Shown here piece by piece: positions 39,874-52,122 of a DNA stretch of 64,000 nucleotides (position 1 is the first letter of the stretch; each line of letters opens with the position of its first letter). The notes beneath the pieces are model-generated. The model was not told the DNA's origin. It did not search any database and was given only the letters and a program-made list of their open reading frames with translations. Made by a program: the position numbers and the translations under genes. Source of the DNA: Venturia oleaginea (lineage: Eukaryota; Ascomycota; Dothideomycetes; Venturiales; Venturiaceae); assembly GCA_013176395.1 (NCBI GenBank), contig JABMLP010000008.1, forward strand, positions 62,001 to 126,000, in the 5' to 3' direction.

Positions 39874-41138
39874 TTGGGATCGTTCGTTTGGAATGGGTTG
39901 GATGTGGAAGGGCTCGTTTGTTCGATCGTTGGAGCTGTTAGAGGTGCGAGTTGGGGCTCTGCTATTTGAGGTCGTAGAGGAGCTGCACGAATACGTCAAT
40001 TGCTCTTAACGCCGCGGATCTCTGTTTTGTATCGTACAGGGAATCGATCGGAATGGCGAAAGACGAGGATGGAGATGTCGTGAGATGAGCGGCTGGTTTG
40101 GCTTGGTTGGAGCTGCGAGCTGGTTTGACTTGGAGCCGCGAGCTGGTATGGCTTAGTTGAAGCCATAAGCTATTCTGATCCAGTCGAAGCCATGAACTGC
40201 TTCAATTCAGTCAAAGCCGTGAATCAATTTAGCTTAAGCCGTGAAACAAAAACGAACACTCCACCCAGAAGAACCCATCCTCATATCCTCAAAGCCCAGA
40301 AAATCTCGCCCTGAGACCACCATCTCACCTCCCAATACAAGCCAAGTCCCAGTCCTCAAAGGATAGCGTTACCCAAAAATCCAGACCTCGACCTCATCCA
40401 AAAAAAAAAAGAACCACCGCGGAAATGATACCGCGTGGCTGAGCCATCCATCAACCTTCATCTACATACATAGTGGAATATATATGCTGGTAAATTGCGT
40501 TTGCATCTATGCGTTGTATAGCTGACGACGTCGAACAGGAAAACAGACAAATCGATCCCCATCCAAAATCACGAAGTCAAACAGCCCAGCCCTGCCCTGC
40601 CAAGAGATGCCAAGCCCCCTCAAAAGGCTTACCTGAATTAAAGTTTCCTCCCGAATACGGTAATACCGGGGGAATCAACCTGGACAAATGATAAATGACA
40701 AATGACAAATGACAGCGCGGCTAAACCCGTCAACATGCATAGGTCGTGGGTGAGTTGAGGCATTTTTCCAATTCAGGCACATCTTTCCATGACGAGGGCA
40801 TTTCTTCCGAGCTGAAGAATAGATTGAAACTATACTTGGGAGAGAGGCTGAGCCATCAAGCAACATCCGAGTCAAATTTACACAATCGCAACATCATCCT
40901 TTTCTTTTGGCTTGCTTAACACGTTTTTAATACATCATTGGTTAGTATTAGCGCGTGCCCTAAAATTGCCATCTTAGAAATGTCTGCGAACAGGAAGAGA
41001 AAAACGCCATAACCATGTCTCATGAACGCCCAATTTTTATCGCCCGGCCAGAATCCCGCCAAGGCAAAGCAATGCCCTGCCCATGAACCATATTATCTTG
41101 CATTTGTATCACTCGTAAATCGGATGCGGATCCAACCT
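39874..41138. other. Gap with a degenerate minisatellite
   Basis: 1.26 kb without a gene. Bases 40086-40250 are about seven degenerate copies of a 23-28-bp unit (gagctgcgagctggtttgactt and relatives, drifting to agccgtgaa...). A short (aaatgac)4 run lies at 40684-40712. Confidence 0.5.
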
Positions 41139-44100
41139 CTACATTCTAGCCTCCGTCATCTCCGGAACTGTACCATCGACAACAGAAACTGCACCAACGT
41201 TCTCGCTGTCGATGCTGCCATTCAGTAGACTGATACAGCTGACAACATCGTGAGGCTCAAGGAGATGCCAGCTCGCGAGTGTCTGCTTGGAAGAAGCACC
41301 CACAGTGACAGAGAAGACGGTTCCAGAAGGCAGATCCGATTGTTTAAGAGCCCGAAACATATCTATCAAATTGTCAGCAGGAGCCCTGACCATCCGAACT
41401 AAGAATGAAGCTTACCTTCATCAGTGGAGTCATCTCCCAGACAGAAGACGAATTCTGGGGCCTCACCAGGTCCTGATCCATAAGCCTTCACTAACCGTCT
41501 CGCGATCTCGCCCTTGTTGACAAACTTTGGTCGAACCTCGAGATTTGCCTTGCCTGTCATGACTTCGACATCATGCTTGCGAGCAACGGTAGTCTCGAGC
41601 TCCCTCTGGCACTTGCGACTCATTTCCAAGCCCAGCTCCGGATGCGAGTTCCTGTAGTGCCATGTCAAGGCAACCTTCTTCACCTCGACGTGACTGCCTG
41701 GCGTCTTGTCCGTGTATATGTTGAAAATATTCTTCACCTCTTGCTGCCATGACATGTCCATGTGTGCGGCGACATTCTCCCAGTCGTCAGACTCGGGTTG
41801 CCGCATGAAACAGCCATGCTCAGCACTAAGTCCGAGCGCAGAGATGTGACCCATGTAATGGTCAAGGAAGACCTGGTCACGTCCACTAACAATCCACACA
41901 GTGTTCGCCGGGTCTGCAGACAGCGTCTTGATCGTGCGGAGAACGCGATCTGAAGGTGTGGCTGATTCGGGGTTTTTAACAATTGGCGTGAGCGTACCGT
42001 CGTAATCGAACATGAAGAGGCGCTTTTTGGCAGCTCGGTATGCAGTCAAAAGTTTGACACGGTCGAGAGCTGGAGTGGAAAACGACTGATCGAACGATTC
42101 GAGATTGATCAAAAATCGTTTGAACAGCTTGTTAGTCCAATTTTGAACGTTGTTGTTCACGACGTGTCGGTGCAGTTTAGCGTGCTGTTCTTTGCGCTGC
42201 TCGTTGGTCATGTGGAGGGCAGCATTGAGAGCATCAGCAACGCCGCTAAGGTCCCAAGGATTGACCTGAATGGCGGCTTTGAGGCTTCCAGACGTGCCCG
42301 AAAATTCCGAAAGAATCAATGGGCCAAAGTTGTTTTCCTGGCAGACGACATACTCCATACTGGTCGTGTTCATCCCATCTCGCACGCTGGTGATCAAGGC
42401 AACATTGGCCACACGCAGAAGCGCAAAGTACTCTTCTTTTGAGAGATACTGAGGGAAATGCTTCACGGGTGAAAAGCTCAGGGAGCCGTATTTTCCGTTT
42501 ATCTTCGAGACACGCTCGGAGATCCTGTCCATGAACTTCGATTCACTGCCGTCGTCGACTGTGTTAGTCGCGTTAGGGCTTGTAATTTGGATCAGGACGA
42601 CCTTGTCACGCCATTCCTCATAGCGCTCCAAGAAATTCTCGAAAGCTTCTAGCTTCTGGGAGACTCCACGGACCGTATCAAGACGATCACGTCCGATAAT
42701 AATTCTCTTGCCAGCGTACAGTTCAAGAATGCCAGCCATCTTTTCTTCAACCATCGGATCATCATAGGCTGCTCTCTTCGTGGAAGAAGCATTGATACCG
42801 ATAGGAAATTCATCCACTGCCACATGCACACCGTATGCGTCCACGCCTGACGAAGATGAATCGAAGCCAAGGATGCGTGTGCAACAAGACGAAAAGTGGC
42901 GAGAGTAGCTGAAGGATTGAAATGCAATCAAGTTCGCACCAAGAACACCTTCGAGAATCTCTTTTCTTCTGCTCAAGCAACGATAGTACTCGCTGCTTGG
43001 GAATGGAATGTGCAGGAAGAAGCCAATGTATGCTTTGGGAAGTCGCTGGCGTATGAGGCTGGGCAGTAACATCAAGTTGTAGTCATGAATCATAATGATA
43101 TCTCCAGGCTTGTAGACCTCGATAATTCGATCGGCGAAGAGCTTGTTCAGCTTGTAGTAATCGGCCCAGGCATTTCGTGCACCTCTGCCATCGCCTGGTT
43201 CGTTCTGCTTGTAGTGAAACAACGTATAGAGTTCTCGCTCGGCGAACAACTTCCACCTGCTCTGATTCTCGATTGTGTAAATGTCGTCGTCCTCGCTCAC
43301 ATCATCTACGAGCCACACGGGAACAATCTTTCCACCATGATCTCGCTCCAGCTGGGTCTCAAGTCTCTGCCGATCTTTGCGGCTGATCTTCATGCTTGTT
43401 GACTGGGTCGGGTCCACCACCTTCATCTTTCCCTCCACAGGTATCGATGTCTTCTTGGTGGAGTGGAGATTCTCCATGGCTGCAAGGGCGGGATTCGAAG
43501 GAAATGCCGCAGGGTTCTTCTTGATCTCGCCAGTCCATCCCAGCAGAGTATGGTTCCATGGCGAGGACGAGGATGCGAGGTAGGAGAAGGAGTCGAAGAG
43601 AGCCGAAGTACCACTCCGTGGTTTGAGTTCCTGAAGGCGAATTAGTGGGTGTCCAAGTCAAGGGAGAGATGTTGAAACTTACCCAATCCTTTCCAGGAGC
43701 AAAACTGATGTTGTAGGGCACCACGAAAGTAGCGCTAATAATATGGCCACTGAGGCCCAGCTGCGGATGGGCAGCACGCGGGTCAATGTCATTCAGCTCC
43801 TTCTTGCCAGCGTCTCCACTGGCAGCCATGGTCAATCTCCCTATGACATCCTCGGCACTCTTTGCGTCTGTGGCGGCTATTCCAGGCGATACAGCGGGTG
43901 CATCGTTGGTCTTGGGCACATGGTAGTTGTTTGCGTTCCAATTGGGCCCTGGAGAGGCATCGTCATGATGAAAGTGTTCCTGATCTGGCTCGCCTTCTTC
44001 TTGCTTCTGTTCAAAGTATGCCGAATGACCTGCAAGGTGTACGCCTGGAGTTACCGGGACGGCCTTGCTCTCGAGATGTGCGTGAAAGCTGTCGTTTGAA

Positions 44101-44213
44101 TTGGTGCGAGTACGGTTCATAAGACCAGTTTCCTGGGCATCGCTCTGCAGTGGGTTGTCAGAAAGGGAGGCCTGGTCTAGACACGCAATTGGAGATTGCA
44201 TAATGGCTGTCAT
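41139..44213 (-). CDS. TPS2: Trehalose-6-phosphate phosphatase (Tps2/OrlA type), three exons
   Basis: CDS complement(41139..41362, 41416..43630, 43683..44213), 989 residues from the ATG at 44213; an ATG 30 bp upstream is also possible. It dephosphorylates trehalose 6-phosphate to trehalose in the cytosol within the TPS complex, supporting stress tolerance. About 190 N-terminal residues are poorly conserved. A GT20 synthase-like domain follows (VWLVDDVSEDDD, IMIHDYNLMLLPSLIR, RDGMNTTSMEYV), then a HAD phosphatase domain with the nucleophile motif FDYDGTLTPI (about 716) and GDDSTDEDMF (about 913-922, across the last intron). Both HAD motifs are intact, which argues for the phosphatase over the regulatory Tps3/Tsl1 proteins. 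Divergent from VAC14. Confidence 0.93.
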
Positions 44214-45025
44214 GACGGCGGGGGGAGGATGGAGTAGGAGCAATTTAGGGAGAGAGGGAGGGTGAAGTGTATAGGCAACGCTGCTTGTAAGGGTAATGCA
44301 CGATTCATCATGTTGGCTGGGTCGTTCTTACCTGCTTGCCCTTTGGTGGAGAACTCATGGTTGCTCGTTCCTTCTGTGCTGGCTGACTGATGAGGTGTTG
44401 TGGTGGGTAGTTCTTTGAATGTGGTTGTGGTTGTGGTTATGGTTATGTTATGGATAGTCTACATGGCAGCGCGTATGATATAATGAGTGGAGAAGAGACA
44501 AGCGGTGCGGTTAGTATTGTTATGAATGCCTTGTTGTTGTTTCCATGTTCTAGATGTGCAGCACCAGCTCCAAAGCTGTGACGTAGACCCTTGATTGAAG
44601 ATTGCCAGGGACCATATACAACTCACACCTGTGGATGCATTTGTTGGGCTGGATATGAACGGGAATTGCATGCGGCTAGACAATCAGCATAGCCATATTG
44701 GATCTGCCTTGACAGTCGAGCCAGAAACCCCGCTCTCTTGGCGCCCGGAGCTGTGTCTGTGTTGTATCGCAGCCTGTGGGCCTGTATGTGTGGCCTGTGG
44801 CCTGTGGCCCAGCGTCATTCGCGTGTGGTATGGCTCTCGTTGTCTCTCAACTGCCAGTGCCAGTCTTCTACCAAAGCTCTGCACCTCCAGCTTTCTTCTT
44901 TGCTTTGTTGACATGATGCCTGTCTGAAAATGCCATGCCATAGCTCCTGCCATCACCAATCTTCATTGCACCCTCCGTAAACACCCCCGAGAGCCATGCG
45001 CAGTCCATAACACACGACCAGCGAT
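44214..45025. promoter_or_regulatory. Divergent promoter region between TPS2 and VAC14
   Basis: 812 bp, no credible gene. It includes a short GT-rich run (gtggttgtggttgtggttatgg, about 44403-44450). No stress-element motif that I would defend. Confidence 0.4.
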
Positions 45026-48000
45026 ATGGATCCCACCATACAAAAGGCCCTGACCGACAAGCTATACGATAAACGCAAGAGCGGAGCCCTAGAACTCGAG
45101 GCTCTCATCCGAGAATGTCTAAGAGAGGAGGACCATGGTCGAATCCAGAAAATCGTCAACCAGCTCTGCCACGACTATGCCTACCAAGTCCATCAACCAC
45201 ACGCCAGAAATGGGGGCATGATTGGTTTGGCTGCTGCTTCTATAGCTCTAGGTCCTGTATGTGTTGCATAAACCAATAAAGGTTCCTCTTCTAATGCATC
45301 CACCAGGAAGTAGCTCGCTATCTGGAAGTCATCGTCCCTCCTATCCTCGCCTGCTTCACCGACCAAGATGCTCGAGTACGATACTATGCCTGCGAAAGCA
45401 TGTACAACATTGCAAAAGTTGCAAAGGGCGAGATTCTGCTATACTTCAACCAACTCTTCGATGCCTTGTGCAAGGTAGGACAAAAGCTGTATCGAACCAC
45501 GATGCTGAATTCTGATGTAGTCTTCCCAGCTTTCCGCCGATTCCGAGCTCTCGGTCAAGAATGGAGCAGAACTGCTTGATCGCCTGGTCAAGGACATTGT
45601 CTCCGAATCCGCCGCCTACTACGTATCCGTTCTCCATACTCAGAAGATTCTCGATGCTGACATCTCTTCTTCGAAGGAAGCTGAGGCTGCTCTAGCTGAG
45701 ACCGAATCTCCCACGGCCTTTTCTCTTGGTCGCTTCATACCTCTGCTCAAAGAGCGCATCACAGTCATAAACCCGTATACAAGGATATTTCTGGTCTCAT
45801 GGATCACACTTCTCGATTCCATACCCGATCTGGAACTGGTCACATACTTGCCGGAATTTTTGGGTGGCCTTATGAAATTCTTAAGCGACCCAAATCCTGA
45901 TGTGCACAATGCGACCAGAGTCGCTTTGGACAAGTTTATGAACGAGATCAAGAAAATTGCGCGGCTGAAGCGAGGCATTGCTGAAAGCAAGCGAAGCCAA
46001 GCTGAAGACGACAACGGGAAGCGGGCTGAATCTACAAACAGGAGCGATATCAGTCCAGGAAGCCCAGACAGCCCAATTACAAGCGACAAGGCTAGTCTTC
46101 TATCACCCAGAGAAGAGCAAAGTGGTGACGACGAAGCAAGCAGAGACGGAGATGGCGTGTCAAGCACGGCTGGAGGCGATACTACTTCTGCAGATGATGG
46201 TGAAGAAGATTACATACCTGGACAAGACGTTCATGTGGACCATAGCAAAATCTTGGAAATTCTAGTCACGTTTCTAGCGGGCGCAGGTGAACAAACCATC
46301 CTCAATTCGAAATCCCCACCATGCTAATCGTGTCTAAGACGAGGAAATCAAGCTCACTTCGTTAAGGTGGATCGACAGCTTTTTTGAGATTGCACCAGAG
46401 GAGATCCTTCCCTTCATACCAAAACTCTTGTCACAAGTTTTACCCGCATTATCGAATGGTGTGGAGCAGGTTCGTCAGGCGGCAAACCGGGTCAACACAT
46501 CCCTCATGGACTATATTCTGTCTCTGCCAGATGAAGACTCGAAGAATGAACCTCAGTCTGCTTCCGTTACTCCACCGGCAAACGCCATCCCCCGAGAATC
46601 TGTCTCGGTAGAAAGAAGAGAGTCGGCTCTATCTTCAACCAGAATACCGAGACCAGCATCCTCGGAACCACCGTTGCCAAAGGCTCAACTAGAAGGCACT
46701 GCATTGGCGCCTGCCGAGACGAACGAGTCTCGCGCCCCATCACCACAGCAAGTGTGGAATCTAGATTATGAAGCCACAGTGAACTCGTTAACGCTGCAAT
46801 TCCTCAACGAGAACGAAGCCACCCGTGTAGCTGCTTTGAACTGGCTCATTATGCTCCATCGAAAGTCACCGCCGGGTCGCAAGTTGGAGATAAGCGACGG
46901 CACATTTCCTGCACTGCTCAAAACGCTCTCTGATGGGTCCGACTCGGTAGTGCGGCAGGATTTGATACTGCTATGCCAGATGTTCAGAAACACCGACGAT
47001 GCAAAATTCAGCTCATTCATGGTCAATCTAATAAGGCTCTTCGGTACTGACCGGCGGTTGCTGGAAACACGAGGCAATCTCATCATCAGACAGCTATGTC
47101 TGAGCCTGAGCGCCGAACGAATATACCGCACTCTCGCTGACTGTCTCGAGAAAGACGAGGATGTCGAGTTCGCCAGTATTATGATCCAGAATTTAAACAA
47201 TAACCTTCTCACAGCTCCAGAATTGGCCGATCTCAGGAAGCGACTACGGAATCTTGAAACCCGAGATGGCCAGACATTTTTCGTAGCGTTGTTCCGCTCC
47301 TGGTGCCACAACGCCGTGGCTACATTCTCTCTCTGTCTGCTCGCTCAAGCCTACGAGCAGGCATACCATTTGCTGCAGATATTGTATTTCTTCTTCTGTC
47401 TTCTTGTCGTAAGAACCGGCTAACAATGGTAGCGCCGAGCTGGAAATGACGGTCAATACGCTCATCCAAATCGACAAGCTCGTCCAGCTCCTCGAATCGC
47501 CTGTTTTCACATGTGAGCGATTTCTTTGGGCTGTTCGTGCCTTTACTGACAGACCAGATCTCCGCTTGCAACTTCTCGAGCCCGAACGATATCCACATCT
47601 CTACAAATGTCTATATGGCCTTCTCATGCTGTTACCACAATCATCAGCTTTCGCAGCTCTCAAGAACAGACTAAATTCAGTGTCAGCAATTGGCTATCTA
47701 CACATAGCCAACTACTCCAGCTCCACAGCTGGAACCCGACAGACGTACGTCTCCTCCCAAGTTTCTAATATTCACTCCCGGCAGAGAAGCCGCGAGAACG
47801 ACCCTCTCGCCAGCGTGCCTGCCACACCTCCTTCTTCTTCTTCTTCTTTTCTCTCACCCAGTGGAATTCCTAACGCAAATGGGTTTGATAGGACAACGGG
47901 AACCGGATCTGCTTCGAGCGTGGTCAGTTCGTTTGAGCGGCCCAACAGACTCAAGGCTAGAGAGGAGCTCGGTGGGATTCGGTGGACAGAGTTGTTGGAT

Positions 48001-48264
48001 AAGTTCAAGACTACGCAGGAGCGGGCAAGGAGGCAGGGATCGAATGCTCATGCTCATGAAGGCGATGCTATGAGTCCGCCGCCGGTGGCTGAGAGAGAGG
48101 AGAAGAAGGAAACGGGGAGACAGACTGGTGGACGCAATACGCCTACAAATCAGGCCGGACGGGGAGGTGCTGCGGGAGGTGGAATGGCGTCTAGATCTGC
48201 GAAGGTTGGATTGGGATTGGGGAGGTTTGCGGGCGGCGCGGGATCAAGGAAGGTAAAGAAATAG
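45026..48264 (+). CDS. VAC14: VAC14, scaffold of the PI(3,5)P2 kinase complex, six exons
   Basis: CDS join(45026..45256, 45307..45474, 45530..46286, 46339..47383, 47433..47512, 47558..48264), 995 residues. HEAT-repeat scaffold that holds the lipid kinase Fab1 and phosphatase Fig4 together on the vacuole membrane. The N-terminus ([20 protein letters not shown]) and the repeats [32 protein letters not shown] and [20 protein letters not shown] are strong family signatures. A Ser/acidic linker (about residues 310-390) and a low-complexity Ser/Gly tail after [11 protein letters not shown] are typical of filamentous fungi. Every junction keeps phase; the exon 5-6 acceptor ACCAG was chosen over GACAG because it yields [10 protein letters not shown]. 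Confidence 0.94.
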
Positions 48265-49189
48265 GGAGTCTTTTTGCATTGGTGTCATCTCCTTGTTTTG
48301 GAGGTGGTATACTGTAGGGTGATGACATTGAATCGCCAATGTTTTTTTCACGCGATGGGAATACAAATTGCTGTTGTCGTGTTAACCCGACTTGATGGGG
48401 TGAAAATGGTATCAAGGAAATTGTGCTCGAGGTCGCGATGGCAACCAGGAGCGCCCCTAATGCCCGTTTCCGCTTTGGGGACGAGGGATATGACGTAGGG
48501 CGTAAATATTGTCATTGGCAAGGCCTTGATGGCATATTCGGGAGTTAGAAATAACGCTAAAGACCGGTAGACCACGCACCTCTAGACAGAATCTCTGTAA
48601 TGCTCCATAGGAAAGTGAACTTCTTATCCCGCCGTAGACTATATTCCTAAATTAACCCATTTCCCAAAAGAGGCACCGCTTCCTCTTTGGGCCGGGGGCT
48701 ATGACGTATCTCATAGCCGCCAAACTTTGTCCCACATTTCCCTGAACTTTGTCCCGCCCTGCAGAAGAAGTACATATACTTTTCACCGACGAAGGAAAGC
48801 TGCGAACGCTCATCGGAAAATACTTTCTCGCCTTGATCTGCAAAGCAACCGATTTTTATATCCCTGATCCCAGAGAGGTATGTGCGCTGCCTTGTAGCCA
48901 GCCTGATGCTTCCGCGCTTCCGGGACTTCGTAGAGATCTGACTGACGATGCGGTAGAGTTTGTTTATTCACTTGGGAGAAATTTCAATATCACGGCAGCC
49001 ATGTAAGTAATGTTTCCAAAACTTCATACTTTCCGCGCGATATCCTGGCTTTCCGCCTGTTCCATCGCTCTTTCCTCACCTGCATCACCAACATCCTCGA
49101 TCCCCTCACCTCCATGTCTTCTCACACTCCTTCATCGCGCTCTCTCAGAAATGCTGTATACGGTCCCCCGTCTAACTCCCGTCACCAGA
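48265..49189. other. Gap upstream of the Pil1/Lsp1 gene
   Basis: 925 bp. A plus-strand frame at 48749-49006 is open but shows no family signature and may be leader sequence. Otherwise nothing recognised. Confidence 0.35.
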
Positions 49190-50329
49190 ATGAATCGCCA
49201 CCTCTCCATCCGCTCCCGCAAAAACAATGACTCCGATACTCCCGCCTCCCCGAAACATCGCTTCACAATGTCCTCCCTCCGCTCCGCCGTCCCCGGCCAA
49301 CCCGAGCTTTCCAAAAAGATGAACAAGATGATCAAATCTGAAAACCACGCCATCAGTGCCTACGATACCGCTGGGCGCGAACGAGTTGGATTGGCACAGC
49401 AGTTGAGTGAGTGGGGTGAGAGTACTGGTGACGATGCTCTGTCTGAGATCTCGGATAAAATGGGAGTTTTGCTCGCGGAGATTGGAGAACAGGAGGATGT
49501 TTTTACGCAGGGGTTGGAGGAGTATAGGAGTGTTCTTAAGCAGATTAGGAATACGGAGACGAGTGTGCAGCCATCTCGAGACCACAAGGCCAAGGTTTGT
49601 CCATCTCAGTTGTTTCGAACCCTCCCTATGGATAGGAGTATTAACGAGACAACCCAGATCACCGACGAACTCGCAAAACTAAAATACAAAGAACCAACCT
49701 CGACCAAAATCGTAACGCTGGAACAGGAACTCGTCCGCGCGGAAGCACAATCCCTCGTCGCCGAAGCCCAACTCACAAACATCACCCGCCAAAAATTCCG
49801 CGAGGCATACACAGTCCACCTAGCTGCCGTCCTCGAACGCTCGGAAAAACAAGCTCTCCTCGCGAAGCAAGCGCAGAAACTTATCCTGATGCTAGATGAT
49901 ACCCCAATCGTGCCAGGACAAGAACGCGCACCCTTCACTCACCAGGAGGAAGTGCGCGACGTGATTAACGAAGCCGAGGCTGAATTGAGAGGGTGGACAC
50001 CTTCATGGGAACAACATGATGATGGTACTTCGACTGCTGTGGTTGGGGAAAGCGGACTTGCGGAATCGGGGGTTATTGAGAGGGTTGCTGGGCAGGGACA
50101 TGCGAATACGAATGATGGGACACATCTTGCTGAGGTTACTAGTGCGCCGCTACCGGTTCCGACTCAGACAAATGCTGATTTGCATCGTGATTCTAGTGCG
50201 CTTGGTAGTGAGACGGGGAATACGGGTGTTGCGTTGGTTGGGGAGGAGGGGAGTGTGGCTGGGGGTGAGGTGTCGCAGCCGCAGACGCAGACGCAGCCGC
50301 AGGTTGTTGGGCAGCCTCATGCTGTTTAG
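49190..50329 (+). CDS. Eisosome core protein, Pil1/Lsp1 family, two exons
   Basis: CDS join(49190..49594, 49658..50329), 358 residues. BAR-domain protein that shapes the furrow-like eisosomes under the plasma membrane. It starts MNRHLSIRSRKN, as Pil1 proteins do. Family blocks are ISDKMGVLLAEIGEQEDVF, SVQPSRDHKAK, then KYKEPTS, VTLEQELVRAEAQSLVAEAQL and LILMLDDTPIVPGQ. The 63-nt intron (GTTTGT...CCCAG) is a multiple of three and open, so it could be missed. Removing it restores the conserved joint DHKAK-ITDELAKLKYK. The C-terminus after the BAR domain is a long Gly/Thr/Gln-rich tail. Possibly a paralogue, since the N-terminal segment is short. Confidence 0.92.
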   Translation: MNRHLSIRSRKNNDSDTPASPKHRFTMSSLRSAVPGQPELSKKMNKMIKSENHAISAYDTAGRERVGLAQQLSEWGESTGDDALSEISDKMGVLLAEIGEQEDVFTQGLEEYRSVLKQIRNTETSVQPSRDHKAKVCPSQLFRTLPMDRSINETTQITDELAKLKYKEPTSTKIVTLEQELVRAEAQSLVAEAQLTNITRQKFREAYTVHLAAVLERSEKQALLAKQAQKLILMLDDTPIVPGQERAPFTHQEEVRDVINEAEAELRGWTPSWEQHDDGTSTAVVGESGLAESGVIERVAGQGHANTNDGTHLAEVTSAPLPVPTQTNADLHRDSSALGSETGNTGVALVGEEGSVAGGEVSQPQTQTQPQVVGQPHAV

Positions 50330-51114
50330 ATTGTTTATTACGGATTATTTAGGGGCATGGTTTGGATTGAGTGGGGTATTGAATTTCTCTGCAAGTATGG
50401 GGATGAGAGGGGGAGAAGTGTGTTTATACCCGGTGTTTGCTTTGCCTTTGCCTTTGTTCTGGTTTTTATGAAATGAGTGCGTGGTAATGGATTGATTGAT
50501 TGATTTCTGTGCTTGTGCTGTGGTGTTTCGCCCTCGCGGAAAGGAAAGATAAACGTTGGGATGGGTCGTTTCTTTTTTACGTACGTGCGTGTGTGTTGTT
50601 TTGCAACGTTTTGAGGGTTTGTATGGAAGTTACGCCTTCATGCTTGGATATCGAGTAGGGATTGGAAAGAGAAGGGAGTAAGGTTGTCACAATAAAAGTA
50701 TCATAAGTTCCACTCGCGTTTGCAATTTACGTTTAGACCTTTAACATCCTACCTCTGATACAGTCTCGTTAGGGCGGAATGGGACGGAAGAAGAATAAGA
50801 ATAACCACCTTCGGGTTCGAGTTCGGGTTCGAGTTTAAGTTTGAATTTGAGTTGTTTGTGGCGATGGGGGTTTGGTACGGTTTAGTAGCGTGCTCGTATC
50901 TATTTTCTATTTATTTTGCGTTTTTTTTTAACCACTAGAGGGGTTTTCGTAATGGGAGGGGATGGGAAGTGAATCTAGAAAGCGACGGTGTGAAGAGAAG
51001 GCTTGATAGTTACGGGGGGAAAGGAGGGCGAGGGAGGGGATATCTAGATTTGCTGTATCCGCTGGCCTTGATCGGGTATATCTAGGCGGACTGTTGAGAG
51101 GTTTGGGGCGTAGG
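50330..51114. other. Downstream region of the Pil1/Lsp1 gene
   Basis: About 785 bp, G/T-rich, with a short run of 'cgggttcgagtt' repeats near 50815-50850. No gene. Confidence 0.4.
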
Positions 51115-51314
51115 TGTCACGGCTAGTAGTAACTAATGAAAGGCGTGAGCAGCAATCAGGTATGGACTAGATGTGATAGCGAACTACAGGTAGCTATGTA
51201 AATGGGGGCTGGGGGCAAGGCCTACTTATAGGTCTTGCTGTGGCCCTTGTACTGTGGCACCTTGTTAGGTGCTTGGACACTGTGGTTGTTCCAGTAGCCT
51301 AGCAAGCCGTCACA
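51115..51314. repeat. Solo LTR, 200 bp, TSD GTAGG
   Basis: Begins TGTCACGGCTAG and ends AGCAAGCCGTCACA. The outer 10 bp are inverted repeats with one mismatch. It is flanked by GTAGG at 51110-51114 and 51315-51319. A different family from the element at 1-18626 and from the 233-bp LTR at 23736. No internal sequence remains. Confidence 0.88.
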
Positions 51315-51551
51315 GTAGGTTGGTGGTGGGTATGATTGGAATGGGGAGGGGGGGATGTAGGTAGCGATTGTATTGGTATTTTGTCTACCTTTATTTATCA
51401 GTTTAAGGGTTCCAGGTGGCGAATTTGTTGATAGCTGGCTGTAAAGCGTGGACTGATACCGATGGAATGGAGAAGGACTATATAAGTCGCGTGCTTTGTA
51501 GCCTCCCGTACGTTCAAACGAATAGACATTATTCCAAAAGGTTGCCTTACC

Positions 51552-52110
51552 CTACAACCACAGCCTAACACACGGTTTCCCACATATAGCCACCGCCTCG
51601 GCAAACAAATTCTCAGGCTGATGAATAGTATCCGCCCCCTCTACAACATCTCGAATGTTATCCCAAAACACTCGCAATTGCGTATGACACGCCAAACTCT
51701 CCCTCTCAATCGTAAACATCCTAATTAGACTCTTTGAAACCACATTAACATATCGGAACACCTTGAACGGTTCAATCGCCGCATCGAGAGCTATAAATGT
51801 CCCCTCGCTCAACCTCCCCATCTGAAAATAATCGCGGAATTTTATCTGCACAGTCCTCAGATCGTCGCGTCTCTACAATTCGTTCGTGCACGACCATGGG
51901 AATCGTCGTGTATTGCAAACGGATGGATATGTGTCGCGCGTGCTGCAACAGATCTTTGGTCGTGTCATCGAATTCCGTGAAATATGACTCCGTTCCTGAG
52001 AGTGGTGTATGCGTAGATGGGGAATGACAGGGGGAAAAAAATCATCGGAGAAAATCTGCTTGCTTCCTGGTAATACTCCTTTTTGAGACGGAAAACAGCA
52101 TATCGATGAG
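51552..52110 (-). pseudogene. Unrecognised gene or remnant
   Basis: The C-terminal exon (51552 to about 51892) reads RRDDLRTVQIKFRDYFQMGR...LSEGTFIALDAAIEPFKVF...NLFAEAVAICGKPCV and follows a plausible acceptor TTGTAG. Upstream, another frame gives PLSGTESYFTEFDDTTKDLLQHARHISIR, and before it KRSITRKQADFLR ends at a TGA. The pieces look like one protein but I could not join them in phase. No family recognised. Confidence 0.35.
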
Positions 52111-52122
52111 TTTGTAGTTTTC

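Noticed and set aside
39595..39969. Hydrophobic plus-strand frame opposite the WW-domain gene
   Set aside because: Antisense translation of Gln/Gly-rich codons gives Leu/Val-rich sequence; not a membrane protein.
40399..40410. A-run as a retroposon tail
   Set aside because: No target duplication or element body adjoins it.
43491..43510. TTCGAATCCCG, a B-box-like tRNA motif on the minus strand
   Set aside because: It lies inside the TPS2 coding exon and there is no A box or cloverleaf around it.
48749..49006. 85-codon frame upstream of the Pil1/Lsp1 gene
   Set aside because: No family signature, and it ends just before the gene; probably leader sequence.
50016..50471. Arg-rich frame within Pil1/Lsp1 exon 2
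   Set aside because: Out-of-frame shadow of the Gly/Thr-rich tail.
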